DNA of 64,000 bases from Oreocharis arfaki (Eukaryota > Chordata > Aves > Passeriformes > Paramythiidae). The DNA lies in NCBI GenBank assembly GCA_013398015.1, contig VZRR01010742.1:124001-188000 (forward strand), given 5' to 3'. The notes below the pieces were generated by a model. The model was not told the DNA's origin. It ran no database searches and was given only the letters and a program-made list of their open reading frames with translations. The position numbers were made by a program, and so were the translations under genes. Within the stretch, counting starts at the first letter, position 1; the number at the start of each line of letters is the position of its first letter. This document shows, one piece after another, positions 1 to 12,800 of this stretch.

Positions 1-3000
1 AACAGCAGCTCAAGCATTCACAGGATGAAATTCCACCTTGTGTCAGCGCCTCCACTTTGATCTACTGAAGAGGCGTGTTATTTCTGCAACTCTGACCAGG
101 TGTGATGGACTGGAAAGCAATAGCTGAAGTCATGGTATACATTGCATACAACAGTCAATATTTCTTCCACATTCCTGGGACTTGCCTCTGAAACCATGTA
201 CAATGTGATTAAAACAAGGATGCAAATGTATGGACAAACAGTCTTGCTTCAGAACATACAATCACATCTCATTAGCTTCAGTATTAACTACTAGACTAGA
301 CAGCTTATTAAGTACATACACAGGATAACTGGGTTTTTCCATCCCTTCCTCCATGTTTCAGCGTCAGGGCATTATGTGCTGCAGAAGCATGAAAGCTCAG
401 CTATGACTGACATTTGCTGAGATACTGCAAAAATGCATTGCTGACATGAGTACGTGCAACCCTGTTTACCAGAGCAGGAGCTGCATGCACTCAGCACTGC
501 TGGAATTCAGGCCAGTTTGCTACCATGGGGCTGCGTGCCCAATTTTGCCTTAAAAACTGTTCTCAAAAGATTGCCAAATCCAAGCCTAGTAAGAGCTCAT
601 CACTACAAAATCCAAACAGTAGTGAGTAAAGAAAATGCGTGGAGGTGTGGGAGGAGACCAACAGGCTGTGCAACTGCAGTTTGAGCTCTGTATGGATTCC
701 AAACTGAACTGGAATTGCCGGTCACTGCTGTCCTGGATTGTAACCTTGCTCGTCCTGAACATCTCCATGTAGTGCACAGGGTTCCATTTCATTTGCAGAG
801 TACCTTAAAAAAGGGAAGTGGAATTCTACTCACTGTGGAATTGTGGTGGAATTCCAACCATTGTAGCCTGATGGATGGGAATGCAGTACATTGTCAGACC
901 AAATCTGGTGCTGCAAATTTTCCAGAGACTCAGTCATTACTGTCACATCTTGCTCAAAATAAATCCTATTCCTTCATCAGTGATAGCAAGTGGTTTTAGA
1001 TAAGCACAAGTGCACACTCAAGTAAACACCCTGTGAAAGAATATTCAGCAGGCTGTGAAATAATGATCAGCTCTGCAGTTCCCACTGGAGCATGAAAAAC
1101 ACTCTCATCCTCTAACATCCATAAACTAAACATCCTTTAGTTGCCATAGAACAGCAGTTTGTGCTACACAGACTACGAATAGCTATAACCAGCAACCTGG
1201 AAAATGCGAGGTTCTTGTGCAGCACCTGATCCACAAACACGCAGAAGGGAAATCCATCTACCTCTGAAGTCTGTAAGAGCAAGATACAAGAAAAAGATAC
1301 ATACAAACAGAATGGGTTCATAGTTCAACTCAACTAAAACCCTCTCCTCAGCTGACAAAGTCATCTGGAAAAGGAAAAATGTGTATGGAAAGCTTCATAA
1401 CAGAACAGACCATTTTTTCGTTACAGGCAGGCAAATATTGGATAAAAATGATTTTAAAACACAGTAATTTTTCTATTGCTTCTAAATAAAAACGTCATTT
1501 ACTAAAAAAAACCAAACCCAAACCAACAGTTGCCGAGTTTCCAAAATATTAAGACAATTTTGTAATACATGAAAAATGTTCAGATTAAACCAAATAACTT
1601 GAGACAAGTCTTACACAAAGAGACTTTTCTACGTCTATCTAACATGTAGCCTGCCAGAGAAAAACCAAAGCACTGTATGTCTCACACAGTTAAAATGAAC
1701 TCACAGTGACAGCCCACAGGTTTGGGCTGTTTGAAGATATTTAGGGAAGTATTTCTGCTAGCAGTGCAAGAAAATTACAGTATTTAAATCAAAGTTTGTA
1801 ATGCTAATATTGCAGTGTTTTGGGGTATTCACACTGGTTTAGTATAACCAGTTAACAATATTATTTACAAAACTAAGTTTATAATCTGACTTTTAATGTG
1901 TTGCAATTTCTTCATATGAAGAAATGTGAAATACACATAAGAGTTTGAGGCATTTGCCTGCACCTGTGCTTGAAAGGCCTACTGAATACACAGATGTTCC
2001 ACAGTTACTTCACCATGTTTGCTTTCTCTGTCTGAGTCTTGAGTCAAGTTCCATAACACTCTCCAAACAAGCTCAGAAGTTATTAGTCTCTTTAGTCTTT
2101 GTTTAAATGAATACCTGTATTCAAAAAACTGAATTTGACAAAATTCAAAGGATAAAGTTATTGATGATGACTTGTGTGAAGTGAAATCTCCCAAAGAGCA
2201 ACGCTTTCATAGGGTGTGCATGTTTAGAAAGAAGGTGTTAAGAGAGCTACAATGACCAAATAAAGCAGGATTTATTTGTGCTGTAATGCATAGGAGAGAA
2301 AGTGGAAAAAATCTTCTTCAGCCTGACCTCTGCAACACAACAGGCTTTGACTAGAAGACCTTTGAAAGAAGAGCTGCATTAGAAGCCCTTTAAGAAGGAA
2401 ATTGTTCAAAAATGGATGAAATGGGTTGATGCCAGAGCATTCTCTCATTATGGAGACCATTATGCACCACCAGCACATCCTTCCACATGCAAAAACACAG
2501 TGACTTCAGTTAGACACGGAACAGATTGTTCAGCTCATCGTCAGTAGTAACATTATTTAGTTTCTAATAAATGTAAGGCAAAAAAAAAAAGGAAAAAATC
2601 CCTGATGCCTGTGCAGCACATCACCAGCATTTGTAAGAAATTACATGTTCTGTGTGAGAACAGCTATAAGAGCAGTAATAAGATCAGCCTTTTTAATCTA
2701 AAATGAAGTTACAGATTAAGCTACATCACAGGCCCAGGCTCAGGCACTACATACTATGAATCTACATTACTTTCACAGGTCTGTTATGTTAGCAGTTTCC
2801 CTCAGAGAGCTGTCTTCCTATCTGAAGAGTATTAATTTATTTTCAAACCCTTATTAAAAGTACTGCACATGTTTCTAACCAAACCCTTGGGTTTTCTGTA
2901 AGAGCTTCTGTTGTGGCAGAATTTTCCTATTAAACCATTGAAAAGTAGAGATCTCTATACTGGGCACCCTGTGCCTTCCCTCCTGAAGATCACGTCGGGA

Positions 3001-5919
3001 GCAGGGCTTGCTGTAAACCACAACAGACTCTGTACACATCCAGATCCTGCAGGCTTTAACTGCATCATTGTACCTCAATTCTTGCGGGGAGTTTAAGATG
3101 ACAGAAGCTTCCCTTGCAGCAGTTTTGTTACAAGAGAGAACTGTGTCCCCAGAGGACGGAAGATAATTTGTTTAATGCTTAAAAAAAATGTAACACAGAG
3201 AAGGCACTTAGCATCACCCATAAATCTGAAACCTACATGAGAAAGCTGGATAACCTGCTAAGCCTCTCCCGTCCCTCTTCTGAACCACAAGAAGTATGAG
3301 CAGGATGTGCAAGTCATATGCTTTCTAAATTAAGACCAACATAGAGTTTTGTATACAGGAGCCAGGCTGGGTGATCTTTGCTCTGTAGATACCCTTGAAA
3401 GCTTCTTAACTTATTTATAAGGAGAAAAGAAGTAAAACTTGTGCAATTACATCACACCCCAAAAAAGGCCTAAGGCCAAGCACTTTCATTTCAGCCAGCA
3501 CATAAAGCTTATTCTTTTGTGGTTTTATTTCCCAAGACTGATTTTGTAAAATGAACCTTCTTGAATTTTAAAGAATGGATTATGGTAGAAATATTTTTAA
3601 AGGTTTATTTAAAATGAAAATCAAAAGGCAACTAGGTATCAGCAGCCTTGTTCTATGTAGCAGATTTTAAACTGTAATGGGAGGCCATAAAGTAAAGACA
3701 AAAATTAGGTACTGCTGTGAATCAGTCAACTCCACTGTGCTGCTTCATTACCTGAGGTTAAAAACCCCACAGCAGACCTGAAGAATCAGAGCAGGGAAAT
3801 CATGTCTACCCAGTCATTTTCTGAACACACCCTGAAATGCTCTGAATTCTTACAGGCAAGCCGCATTTGAGCTTTGAGAATACCTGAAGACATGCAGCAG
3901 CACAGAAACAAAACTGTAACTTACATTCTTCTGTGCCTCAGGAAATAGCTTCACAGGCCTTACTTTTCTCTCTACAATATTCCCTTTCATATTTACTTAA
4001 ACTGTTTTGCTATTCCTTCCCTTGTTTTCTTCCTAGGAATCTTCTATTCAATGGTCCTTTCCCTCTTGTTTTATTGCCAGTGCTCTTTCAAAAATGCAGC
4101 AACTGATAAAAATCTCCCTTCACTGCCCTCTTTTCTCAATGCTTTTTGAGCCTGATTAGGAGTGTCTTATGAAAAGAAAGTAAAAATTGTTGCATAACTG
4201 ACAAGGATGAGCTTTATAGTTCCTGGCTATATTTTAAGTTAAAGGTCTATCATAGAAGTTTAATTCTCCTAAATTAGTAGGTCAGGTCAAAAAAAATAAA
4301 TCCCCCAATCAAAATCTTGAAGACAGAAAAAAAGCTGATTCACACCTGAAGTTGTGTGAAGATAGGTGAAAAAAATCCACTACTGGACACTGGAAATACA
4401 TTTCAATAACATACAATACAATTTCTAATATTTTGATTAGAAAACTAAACTGGAATTTACCTCAGACATTATAAAGACTATTTAGTAACTTGAAGGCATC
4501 CTATTATCAAATGAAGAAAAGCTGTATGAATGACAGGTTTCTTACTCTTTAAGTTAACCCACCCCAGTACCTTCTACAGTGAGAATTGAACCCTTACCAA
4601 ACACAAGTTCACTAACTTCAATTAATTTGGCCCATGAACATGAGCTGCAACTTGTTATTTCATTCTGCAAGCCTGCAGACAAAATTTGAAGTTTAGAGGA
4701 TGATGTTTAGGAAGCCTAATGCCTATTCCCTGATCCTATCCAGCACATATCACCATCGTAGCAGGGACTGACTTTATGCTCTCATGCACTTTCAAAGGAC
4801 ATGACTGCAGAGCACACAGGATCGAGAGAAAAGAGGCCAAAAAGATTTTGGTCTGCATAAAGTTTTTCTACAGTGCCTGGTTTAGCTGGAGCTACACAGA
4901 GAAATTCAGAATTATCTTATTCCCAAACCAAACGGGAGCACTTCAATGTGAATTACAGTGAAGAGGAATACCTGCATCCAGAGAAGACAAACAGATTAAT
5001 GGCAGAGAGAATGAAAAAAATACTCTTGATATTGACCAGACAGGCAACACACCTAACATCGAATTTAGATCTAGATTCCAGAATTTGAAGTCTGATTCTA
5101 AGCTGTTTCCACTTTTTTTTTTCAATTATCTTACAATAAATCCATGACTTCTGTACCTGTTTTGTTTGGCAGTCTTCTATTAGAAGAATCTGCTTCTGGA
5201 CATAGTACAGGATTCAGTCCAGTATGAACCATTAGATCAACAAATGCCATTCTCCAGTGGCCTCCCCTGACACTTGATCTGCCCTGCAATCAATCACCAG
5301 CTCCTACGGGTAGTTAGAATGGGAATAAGCATCTTGCTAAGATTAAGGGATCTAGGCATAAGGTTTTGTTTAATTTCAAGATCAGTTTCTATGTTTTTTG
5401 TCCTCATCAGCTTCCCTATTTTACTTTGTGAAATTTGGATCCACCAGTTGCATGATATCAATCAGATATGGTAGGAGGACAACTGCAATTTCCAACGTCT
5501 TGGACCAAAGACCAACACTGGACTGAGAATCAAATGCCATATCTAGATGGATGAAAGGGGGGTACCATAAAAAAGCGATACACAAAGGCACTAAACCCAG
5601 TTAGAGCTGTACTTAGAAGCCAGTGAAATTGCAGCTGCATTTCTTAATGTGAGAGGAAATATATCTGTTTATCAAATTCAAAACAGAAGGCTCCTGAAGC
5701 AGCAGAGGACCTTGCAGAGGCTGTTCCCCACTGCACTCCAAGCAGTCACGTTGCATTTTCTTAGTGGACAAATGCAATTTAGTTCTAGCCCCAGAATGGA
5801 GTAAGGAATTTGAGTTTCCTCTCTGGAAAAAATTAACCCTAAATGAAAACTGAACCTTCCAGTAGGCTAATAGAACTCTAGAAATAAAAGGAGACGTCAC
5901 GAGGTTTTAGGAGGTGCTG
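1..5919. other. Intergenic DNA beyond the DCP1A 3' end, no gene recognised
   Basis: AT-rich sequence with no CpG island, no long ORF and no exon I can match to TKT, the neighbour expected from vertebrate synteny. Several minus-strand AATAAA motifs occur (plus TTTATT near 2271, 2836, 3411, 3524 and 3603), so longer DCP1A transcripts cannot be excluded. A/C-rich simple sequence lies near 1504-1530. Confidence 0.7.
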
Positions 5920-5937
5920 AAACATTTGTTTTGAAGT

Positions 5938-5943
5938 TTTATT
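5938..5943 (-). terminator. Candidate poly(A) signal AATAAA (distal)
   Basis: This is the second canonical AATAAA on the DCP1A strand. TGTA motifs (the CFIm type) lie within about 100 nt upstream on the mRNA, at 5946-5943, 5968-5965 and about 6034. Cleavage would be expected at about 5910-5928. Confidence 0.45.
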
Positions 5944-6081
5944 ACAAAAATATATTTGCAAACATACAAAATTTTGGATGAAAAAATGCTCATTCTTAAA
6001 CATTTATGCAATAACTTAATAACTGCAAACATACACAGGTGCTATAAAACCCACACCATACCAAAAACGTTAATGATGCAG

Positions 6082-6089
6082 TATCTACA
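6082..6089 (-). promoter_or_regulatory. Pumilio-type element TGTAGATA in the 3' UTR
   Basis: The mRNA-sense sequence TGTAGATA fits the PUF consensus UGUANAUA. It lies directly downstream of the first AATAAA, within the inferred UTR. Function is inferred from the motif alone. Confidence 0.35.
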
Positions 6090-6095
6090 TTTATT
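6090..6095 (-). terminator. Candidate poly(A) signal AATAAA (proximal canonical)
   Basis: This is the first canonical AATAAA after the DCP1A stop codon on the minus strand. It is directly followed on the mRNA by a Pumilio-type octamer at 6089-6082. Its use is unproven. Confidence 0.45.
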
Positions 6096-7054
6096 GACTT
6101 ACAATTATTCCGGTTTCCAGAAATCTTTCCTGAAGCCCCCCCTTCCCCATGGTCTTCATATTGAAAGAACATGCAAATGGCTACAACTGGTGCATATGCA
6201 GAAGTGATAAAACTCAGAAAATTACTAAAAGCACATAAAGTACATAAAAAAACCTAACTAACCATATGCCCATACACTGAATAGATAAAAATAAATACAC
6301 CACCAAATCAGAGATACTGCAGTTTTTCCAACTTGAAGTGAAAGGAAGATATTGCATCTTAACATTTTCGTAACATTGCCAGACAAAAATGAGGTGATAC
6401 ATATTGCACACATTCCTCTTGTTAAGATATGCTGTACAAAGCAACCCAAATACCTGGCAAAAAGGTGGCTGATTTGCTTAGAATACTTTTAAAAACCAAG
6501 AAGTCCCAAATGAATGTTTGCTTTCCAAAACATTTCAGAAGTTCTATCAGTGACTACACGTGGCATAATGGGTTTCAGAAATAAACCAAAATGAAGCAGT
6601 TAGAAATGCAAGCAAAAATGATACATCCATCAGCGAGTGTTTAAATATTGAGTACTTATACACAGAATTACACATTTTATATTAAATCAGGATGAATCAC
6701 TTGAATTTTTTTTATCACTCATTCTGCAAATCTCATTGAATTTGGAAAGATACTCTGTTTCTAAAGTTAATAGCTGTTAGGCACCTTTCATATAAACTTT
6801 GCATTGTTAAATAACAACAGATAAAGTCTAACTACAAAACCGAGAATTTTGATTTTCCTGGACAATTCAGCAGCTGTAGGTTTTAAAACTGTCTTTGATT
6901 AGGGAAAAAGTAAAAATCCAAACTCAAACCTAAAGTAACTTAATGGGAGCCACAAAAAACATGCTTAGGTAAGAATTAATTTGGGGAATGTAATCTGAAC
7001 TAATCATCTTTTGATTCCCAGAAAGAATAGATAAAATCCCCATTAAGCCAGTAG

Positions 7055-7075
7055 TTTTTTTTTTTTAAAAAAAAA
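7055..7075. repeat. T12A9 block inside the 3' UTR
   Basis: Twelve T then nine A on the + strand, so the mRNA reads U9A12. It is self-complementary. The internal A12 could capture oligo-dT and mimic a poly(A) end in cDNA data. Confidence 0.85.
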
Positions 7076-9776
7076 TCACTTGAAAATGGTCACTATCATT
7101 TCCTGTGATGCCCCAAAGTAACTTGCTACCCACTGGTTATCCCTACATACAGATAACATGAAATCAAGCACTTCAACAAGCTGGTAATTTCAAACTTATA
7201 CAAAAACTTGACAAAAATAGGGAAAAGAAGTTTTCAAATACACAGTCCACATTTAAAAAAAAAAAATCAAATTTTACACAGTAATTGAGCTTGTGTTTTA
7301 CAATGAGCTTTTAATTAAAGGAGTTTATCTGTTAAAGCCACTCCCCTGGCACTTGTCACACCTCTGCAGTGGGGGGTTCCTGTGTCTGCTGGCCGCACAC
7401 AGAGGTTAAAACAAACACACGCTCTTGTTCAAGGTGTGAAGTTTGCTGAGGACACTACCATTTCAACTCTGGCTCTCTGCCAATTCATTCCGATAGTTTG
7501 GGCAGGGAAATAAAACAACAACCTGTTGCTACCAGGACACTACAAACCCAAAGTGAAGTAAGGATCTGCCAACTGCTTGTTTCCACTGCCCAGGAACCCT
7601 CACAAGTAAAGGATATTCAAAGTATTATGACTTTTGTATATGGCTGAAGAACTCAAAATACAACTCCTTCCTATCATTTCTATAGATCTTTGGATATGAC
7701 CGTATTTAGCAAACAGTACCAACGTGCACTATCAGCTTCCAACATTTCTATTCTTACAAACTTTTATCAAATCTTTCTTTGAAGAAACCAGATGCTGTCC
7801 ACGAGAAGTGAGAAGCTATGGACTCTGTCTTTGCTAAATCCAGATAAGAGCAACCCTCTATCTGGCTTAGACTGTCCATTCTTGTTCAGAGGAACTGCTC
7901 ACTGGTTTGTCCCTTTCAGTGAAACTTCTCCTAAAAAGCCCAACAGAAAATCAGTTTACACCTTCAATCTAACTTGAGTCTCATTGTTCATGTGCATACA
8001 CAGTATTGTAACTGCAGAATTCACGGAAGAATTCTCCTATCTTCCTCAACAAGTCTTGAGTTTGTATTGCTGAATTCAAATGCTACCATTAAATCCAATA
8101 GATTTCTTGATGAATGCACATTAGCATCTTTCCCTGAATCTTGCACATTTTTCTAACAATATACTATATATTTTAACTGGAAACACTGAACTCAAAGGCT
8201 AAAAAGAACTTTTCAGAAGGCAGGTAGTGCTAAACAAAATATATTTTCCACTAAAAAGCTAGGAAAAAAACTAAAATAGATCAAATACATAAAAATGTAA
8301 ATATTTGTTGTATCTAAAACATCCTGATTTGTGAACAAGTCACAATTAAAGCTCAATTACTAGTTTCCAATGAAATGGCCATGCACCTTGACTACGTCAA
8401 CATTAACTAATTCTTAGGATATCTATACATACATATATGTTGTAAGGAGCCAAACAATATTGTTCTTCATATTTCAATAGTGCTTGAGGGAAAGGAATGA
8501 AGCAGTGCATCATAACTCACTAGAGATTATCTCTTTACTCAACAACCCAACACTTTTCTACTGAAAAAGCATCCTTTAAAACTATTGCTGGAGAACGTTG
8601 GGACCTGAAGTCAGATTAATTACCTTTGCATGCCTTTAAGAAATAAATACAATCCATGGGTAAACCAACACAGCAGCATAAGAAAGTATAATTAAAAATT
8701 TTATGATTTCAAATGGGAAAGTACCCAGTTAAATTCTTACTGAATAGTGACTTACTAAATCACATATACAAAGCAGTAACATTTTAATTATATAAACTTC
8801 AGACTATGAAGTGTGCACTAATAATTTGGGGAGAGGGCAACAGAAGAAAAGCATGCATTTGTTTCCCATCTGCATAGTTTTCAACACTGCAGTTCCAACG
8901 CAACTGAGGAATGAAAGCCAGCTATGATGTGGTCCATCCTAAAGCTAAAAGGGAACAAAATACTGAAATTTTATCAAACACTGCTGAACAGGAAGAGAGT
9001 CTTCCAGTGGTGGTCTCCTAACTATAAATTTAAAAAGAGAACTTCAACATGCAACTACTTCGTTGCTAACAAAAAAAGATACAATCACTGAAGATTTTGC
9101 ATATTTCAAATTTTGCCTTTTTAGAGAAAACGGCCTTACTCACTTGGGTGTTTTATGTCAGTAACGCAGAAACAAATAAGATTAATGAAATATTGAAAGG
9201 ATAAATTTACATGCATTAGCTAGAGACTGCTAATGTACTGAGCAGATCACTTTTTTAGACTTTTTGTTAAAGATTTAGTTCCAATGGCCTGGCTTCCAGA
9301 CCTTTTCCTTCCCCACACCTGCCAGCTTAATCACAAGGCATTGTGCTCTCATTTTCCTTAGTCCTTCAAACTGGAACTAGGTTCCCACAACTGAATTCTG
9401 TTCTGGTGTGCTGTAGTGTACTATACTGTGCATTTGCTGGTTGAAATAGTTCTGAATCTGTAATTCTTGAATACAGTGAATACAGCCAGGAATGAGAGCC
9501 AGAGCAAACATTTGCATATTCACTTAATGCTAATGAGAGCTCAAATGCAACTTAAGTCCCCTCCCCAATAAAAAAAAGGTTTGCTGGTGATGATCACAGT
9601 GAAAACCTAGATCATTCTGAGAACATTACTTTCATAAGTATTTGAGGAATAATCTTTCCTAACAGGTTCAAATTCAAGACATTGAAAACTAAATATTCTT
9701 TTACAAAAATATTAGTTTTATAGATGAGGCATAATTGTTTCTAAAATGAACATATTTTAAGTAGATTCAGCTTCAA

Positions 9777-9857
9777 TTATAGCTTAATGTTGTCTGTACT
9801 CTTGGTTAGGACTTGCAAGTAGACTTCATGGATAGTGCTGAGAAAACGGGAATCATT
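9777..9857 (-). CDS. DCP1A: DCP1A exon 10, coding part (residues 557-582, stop)
   Basis: This last coding segment encodes NDSRFLSTIHEVYLQVLTKS and TDNIKL, followed by TAA at 9779-9777. FLST.HEVYLQVLTK is the conserved helix by which DCP1 trimerises and so multimerises decapping complexes. The acceptor is TTTTTCCTGCAG. The final residues diverge from mammals, but the length is the same. The exon continues into the 3' UTR. Confidence 0.97.
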   Translation of the reverse strand, partial: NDSRFLSTIHEVYLQVLTKSTDNIKL

Positions 9858-12800
9858 CTGCAGGAAAAATAGAAACACATTAGAAACATTAGTAAAAAGA
9901 TGCAAAAAGAGTTTAATTTAATGCCACCTAAGTTGTGCTAAGGATTCCTTCCAGCTGATAAGGGAACGAGCTGTGTGCCTGCACAAAAGGTGCTTTTGGA
10001 ACACACATGAGCTGTGACCCATGAAGCTGGTGAGGAGCTAAAGGGATCACCAGGCACTCTGGATACTCAAACAAACAGACAGCGGTCACTGTGACAGCCT
10101 GGCCACATTTTGCTTCCCTCCAGAGTCCAAACGACAGTCTTAGGCACAAAGAATCCCATCCTATGTACAGTTTCCCAAATCAAGTCTGCCTGAGTGTCAG
10201 ATGTGGTGCTGTTTGTCAGGCAGAGCAGCCTGAATGTCCCATTGCAGTGTGCGCTACAAGAACTCTCAAGTCAAAGCATGACTGGGAAGTGAATTGGTTT
10301 AATCTGTGGACAATATTTACAGGTATTTGTCGAGTCTAATTCCTTCAAATGACAAGTTTACAAAACTGGTATTTAATCAGTTAGCTTGAGGGTGTAATGC
10401 TCTCTTTACAAGTTCTGAACAGCAATTGGTATCCTGCTTAGAGTGCTGTGTGAGTACTCCCATGCTGCAGGATATGCCTATTTTGGTCTTCATTCAGCTC
10501 TCTCTCTGTAAAGACTGGAGACAAATATCCCTGTCAGCTCTCCAAAATCACCACTCAGAATACTGGCAGGTGAGCTCAGTTCCAGGATTAGTTTAAGTCT
10601 TTAATTAGAAAACCCATACACACCCATAGAAAAAAAGGCTATGTAAAATTGGAACAGATAGATCAGGCAACCTAATGATGAAATCCGGTAATGACCTTTT
10701 TGGTCCTAACAACCTGGTCACTGGGAAAATATTGTTTGTTATTTTTAGAGCTGCATTTTGGGTACAAGCTCTACTAACACCAGTATGGAGTGAGCAAGAG
10801 AATCCTGAGCTAAGAAAGAACTGTTCGTCAATCATGGCAACTTCACTGTGACATTAGAGGTCAAAATCATCTCAATGCACAGCTGCTCCCAACATCACAG
10901 ATTTAATTCAATGGAACTTTTTAGTCCCTAAAAATAGCAGACCTAAAACTTTGCAATTTCCATTTCAAAGAAACAAACTAAAAGTAAAGATGAGGAAAGG
11001 TTCTAGGGAACTGAAAACAGGAAAGCTTTCCTTGGGGAAGTGGAACACTCACAAAGACAGCAAAATCAACTCCCCCCCATACCAGCTTCTACTAGAGCAA
11101 GTTACTTCTCACTTGTCTACAAATCCATATGGATATGAAAGGACACATCCCAGGTACTCTGTTCTTCTAAGTCCTCCACAACCCAACCAAAAGGAGCAAG
11201 CTGTGCCATACTCTGTGTACAGTGTGGAGTAATTTGCCCCTTCCAACAAAAAAGAACATCTTTTGTAATCTTTCAGGGCCAAAGGAGTTACAGGGGTACA
11301 GAATTTGTCAGTGCTGCCTTCTGTGCTTGGAACCCCATCCCTCAGAAAGTGAGCTCTGTATAGACACTACCTTTATTAGATGTATCAGTGCTTCTTGAAG
11401 CTGAGACCTGCTGAGAACAGCAGGAGGTGTAGTCTGAATTTCTGTTGTTCCAAGTGTTAAAGGCGAAGAAGAACTGGCTTTATTCTCCACTTCAGTAGCT
11501 TTCGTAGCTGATTGCTGAAACACACTTGGAGACAAGAGCACTGAAGGCGTTACTGTCGTCGTGGCTGTAACAAACTGTGGAGGTGCAACCTGTAAAAGAA
11601 CAGAAAATTAATAAGCACTGTGTTCAGTAAGAATGAATGATGCTATAAAGGCTGGAGAGATGAGCGTAAAGAAAATGAAATAAATTGTAGCCACAATTAT
11701 TCAGTCAGATATTGCAGAATAGCTGCTCTTAATGAAGAGATGTCAACCTATGAAGATTAGTATCAACAGTACTTCTCAATTTCACAGCTGAGGAAGGTAG
11801 CAGCCTTGCACATTCTTGCATGCAGATTCTTTCCTACTCATGTGGTTGCTACCTTCCAGAATTTTTGGAACAGAACACATACAGCGAAAGTTGAGCTTTT
11901 CACCTAAGTAATCGAAGCAGCCTGTAGCTGTTTTGCAAATGATTATTTTCCTTAGGAGTTTTCAGGAAGACCAGTCCTGTTTCCTGCACCCCCACTTCTA
12001 TGGTCTCCCACAAATACTTTACTTAATTTTAAGTGTACCTCAAACATACTTAAAGAGACTGCTGAATAATAATTAAAGCATTGGAGTACACTGAAATATT
12101 CTCAGTCTGTTTTCCCTTGGAGGGAGGATGTGGGATGGAAATATTTTGAAGACCATCTTCCCACCTCATCATTCCACAGACCTGCCTTAATTTCATTACA
12201 AAAATCTGCATACTGCTTTTACCACTTTTCCTTTTAAATATAAATTGCACATTTTAAAGACTATTACATTTGCATCAACTGGCCACAAGTAAGTGTCCAC
12301 TTTGAGTAACTCTGACATCTCCTGATAACTGCAGCCATTACTCAGGACGATAAACTATGTCTTACTCAGGCTTCCAGGATGACCAACACGGTGAAAAAAA
12401 AAGAAAACAAACAGGGAAATCACACTCCAAAGAAAAGCAACACTAAATGTGATTTGTAAAGCTGTTTGATATGTCAGCAGAAAGAGTTCCCCTTGGATAA
12501 CCAACGATCTTCATAGGAAAAAGCCCTCCAAAGCCATCTAAAGTTAATGTGTGTATAATAATACCAACAACAGCAGAAAAGGAAAATTGATTTTCTTGTA
12601 GCCAAAACTGTGAAGACTCACAGCGTGGGATTTCAGCTGAAGACAATGTGTTTAAACTGACAGTTTACTATACAATGTTTATTTGCACATGTTTCTTAAA
12701 ATTCCCAAATCCATATAAAATGCTTTTAATTAGGCAATTATTTACTAACTGCGTCATGAACAGATTGTAGCGCTTATCTTATAGCAGGCCAGTAGCTAAA

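Larger units (their letters stand above)
5920..9776 (-). other. DCP1A: DCP1A 3' UTR (inferred extent)
   Basis: The region continues from the stop codon without a recognisable splice site or another gene. Reading the mRNA strand from 9776, I found no canonical AATAAA until 6095-6090, and then another at 5943-5938. This suggests a UTR of about 3.7-3.85 kb. Variant hexamers (ATTAAA at about 7314-7309, for example) and many ATTTA pentamers also occur, so shorter forms are possible. The U-rich and A-rich composition fits a regulated vertebrate 3' UTR. The 3' end is inferred and untested. Confidence 0.6.

Noticed and set aside
1..5919. Search for TKT 5' exons or its promoter
   Set aside because: No CpG island and no transketolase-like peptide were found in any frame; the gene probably lies beyond the window.
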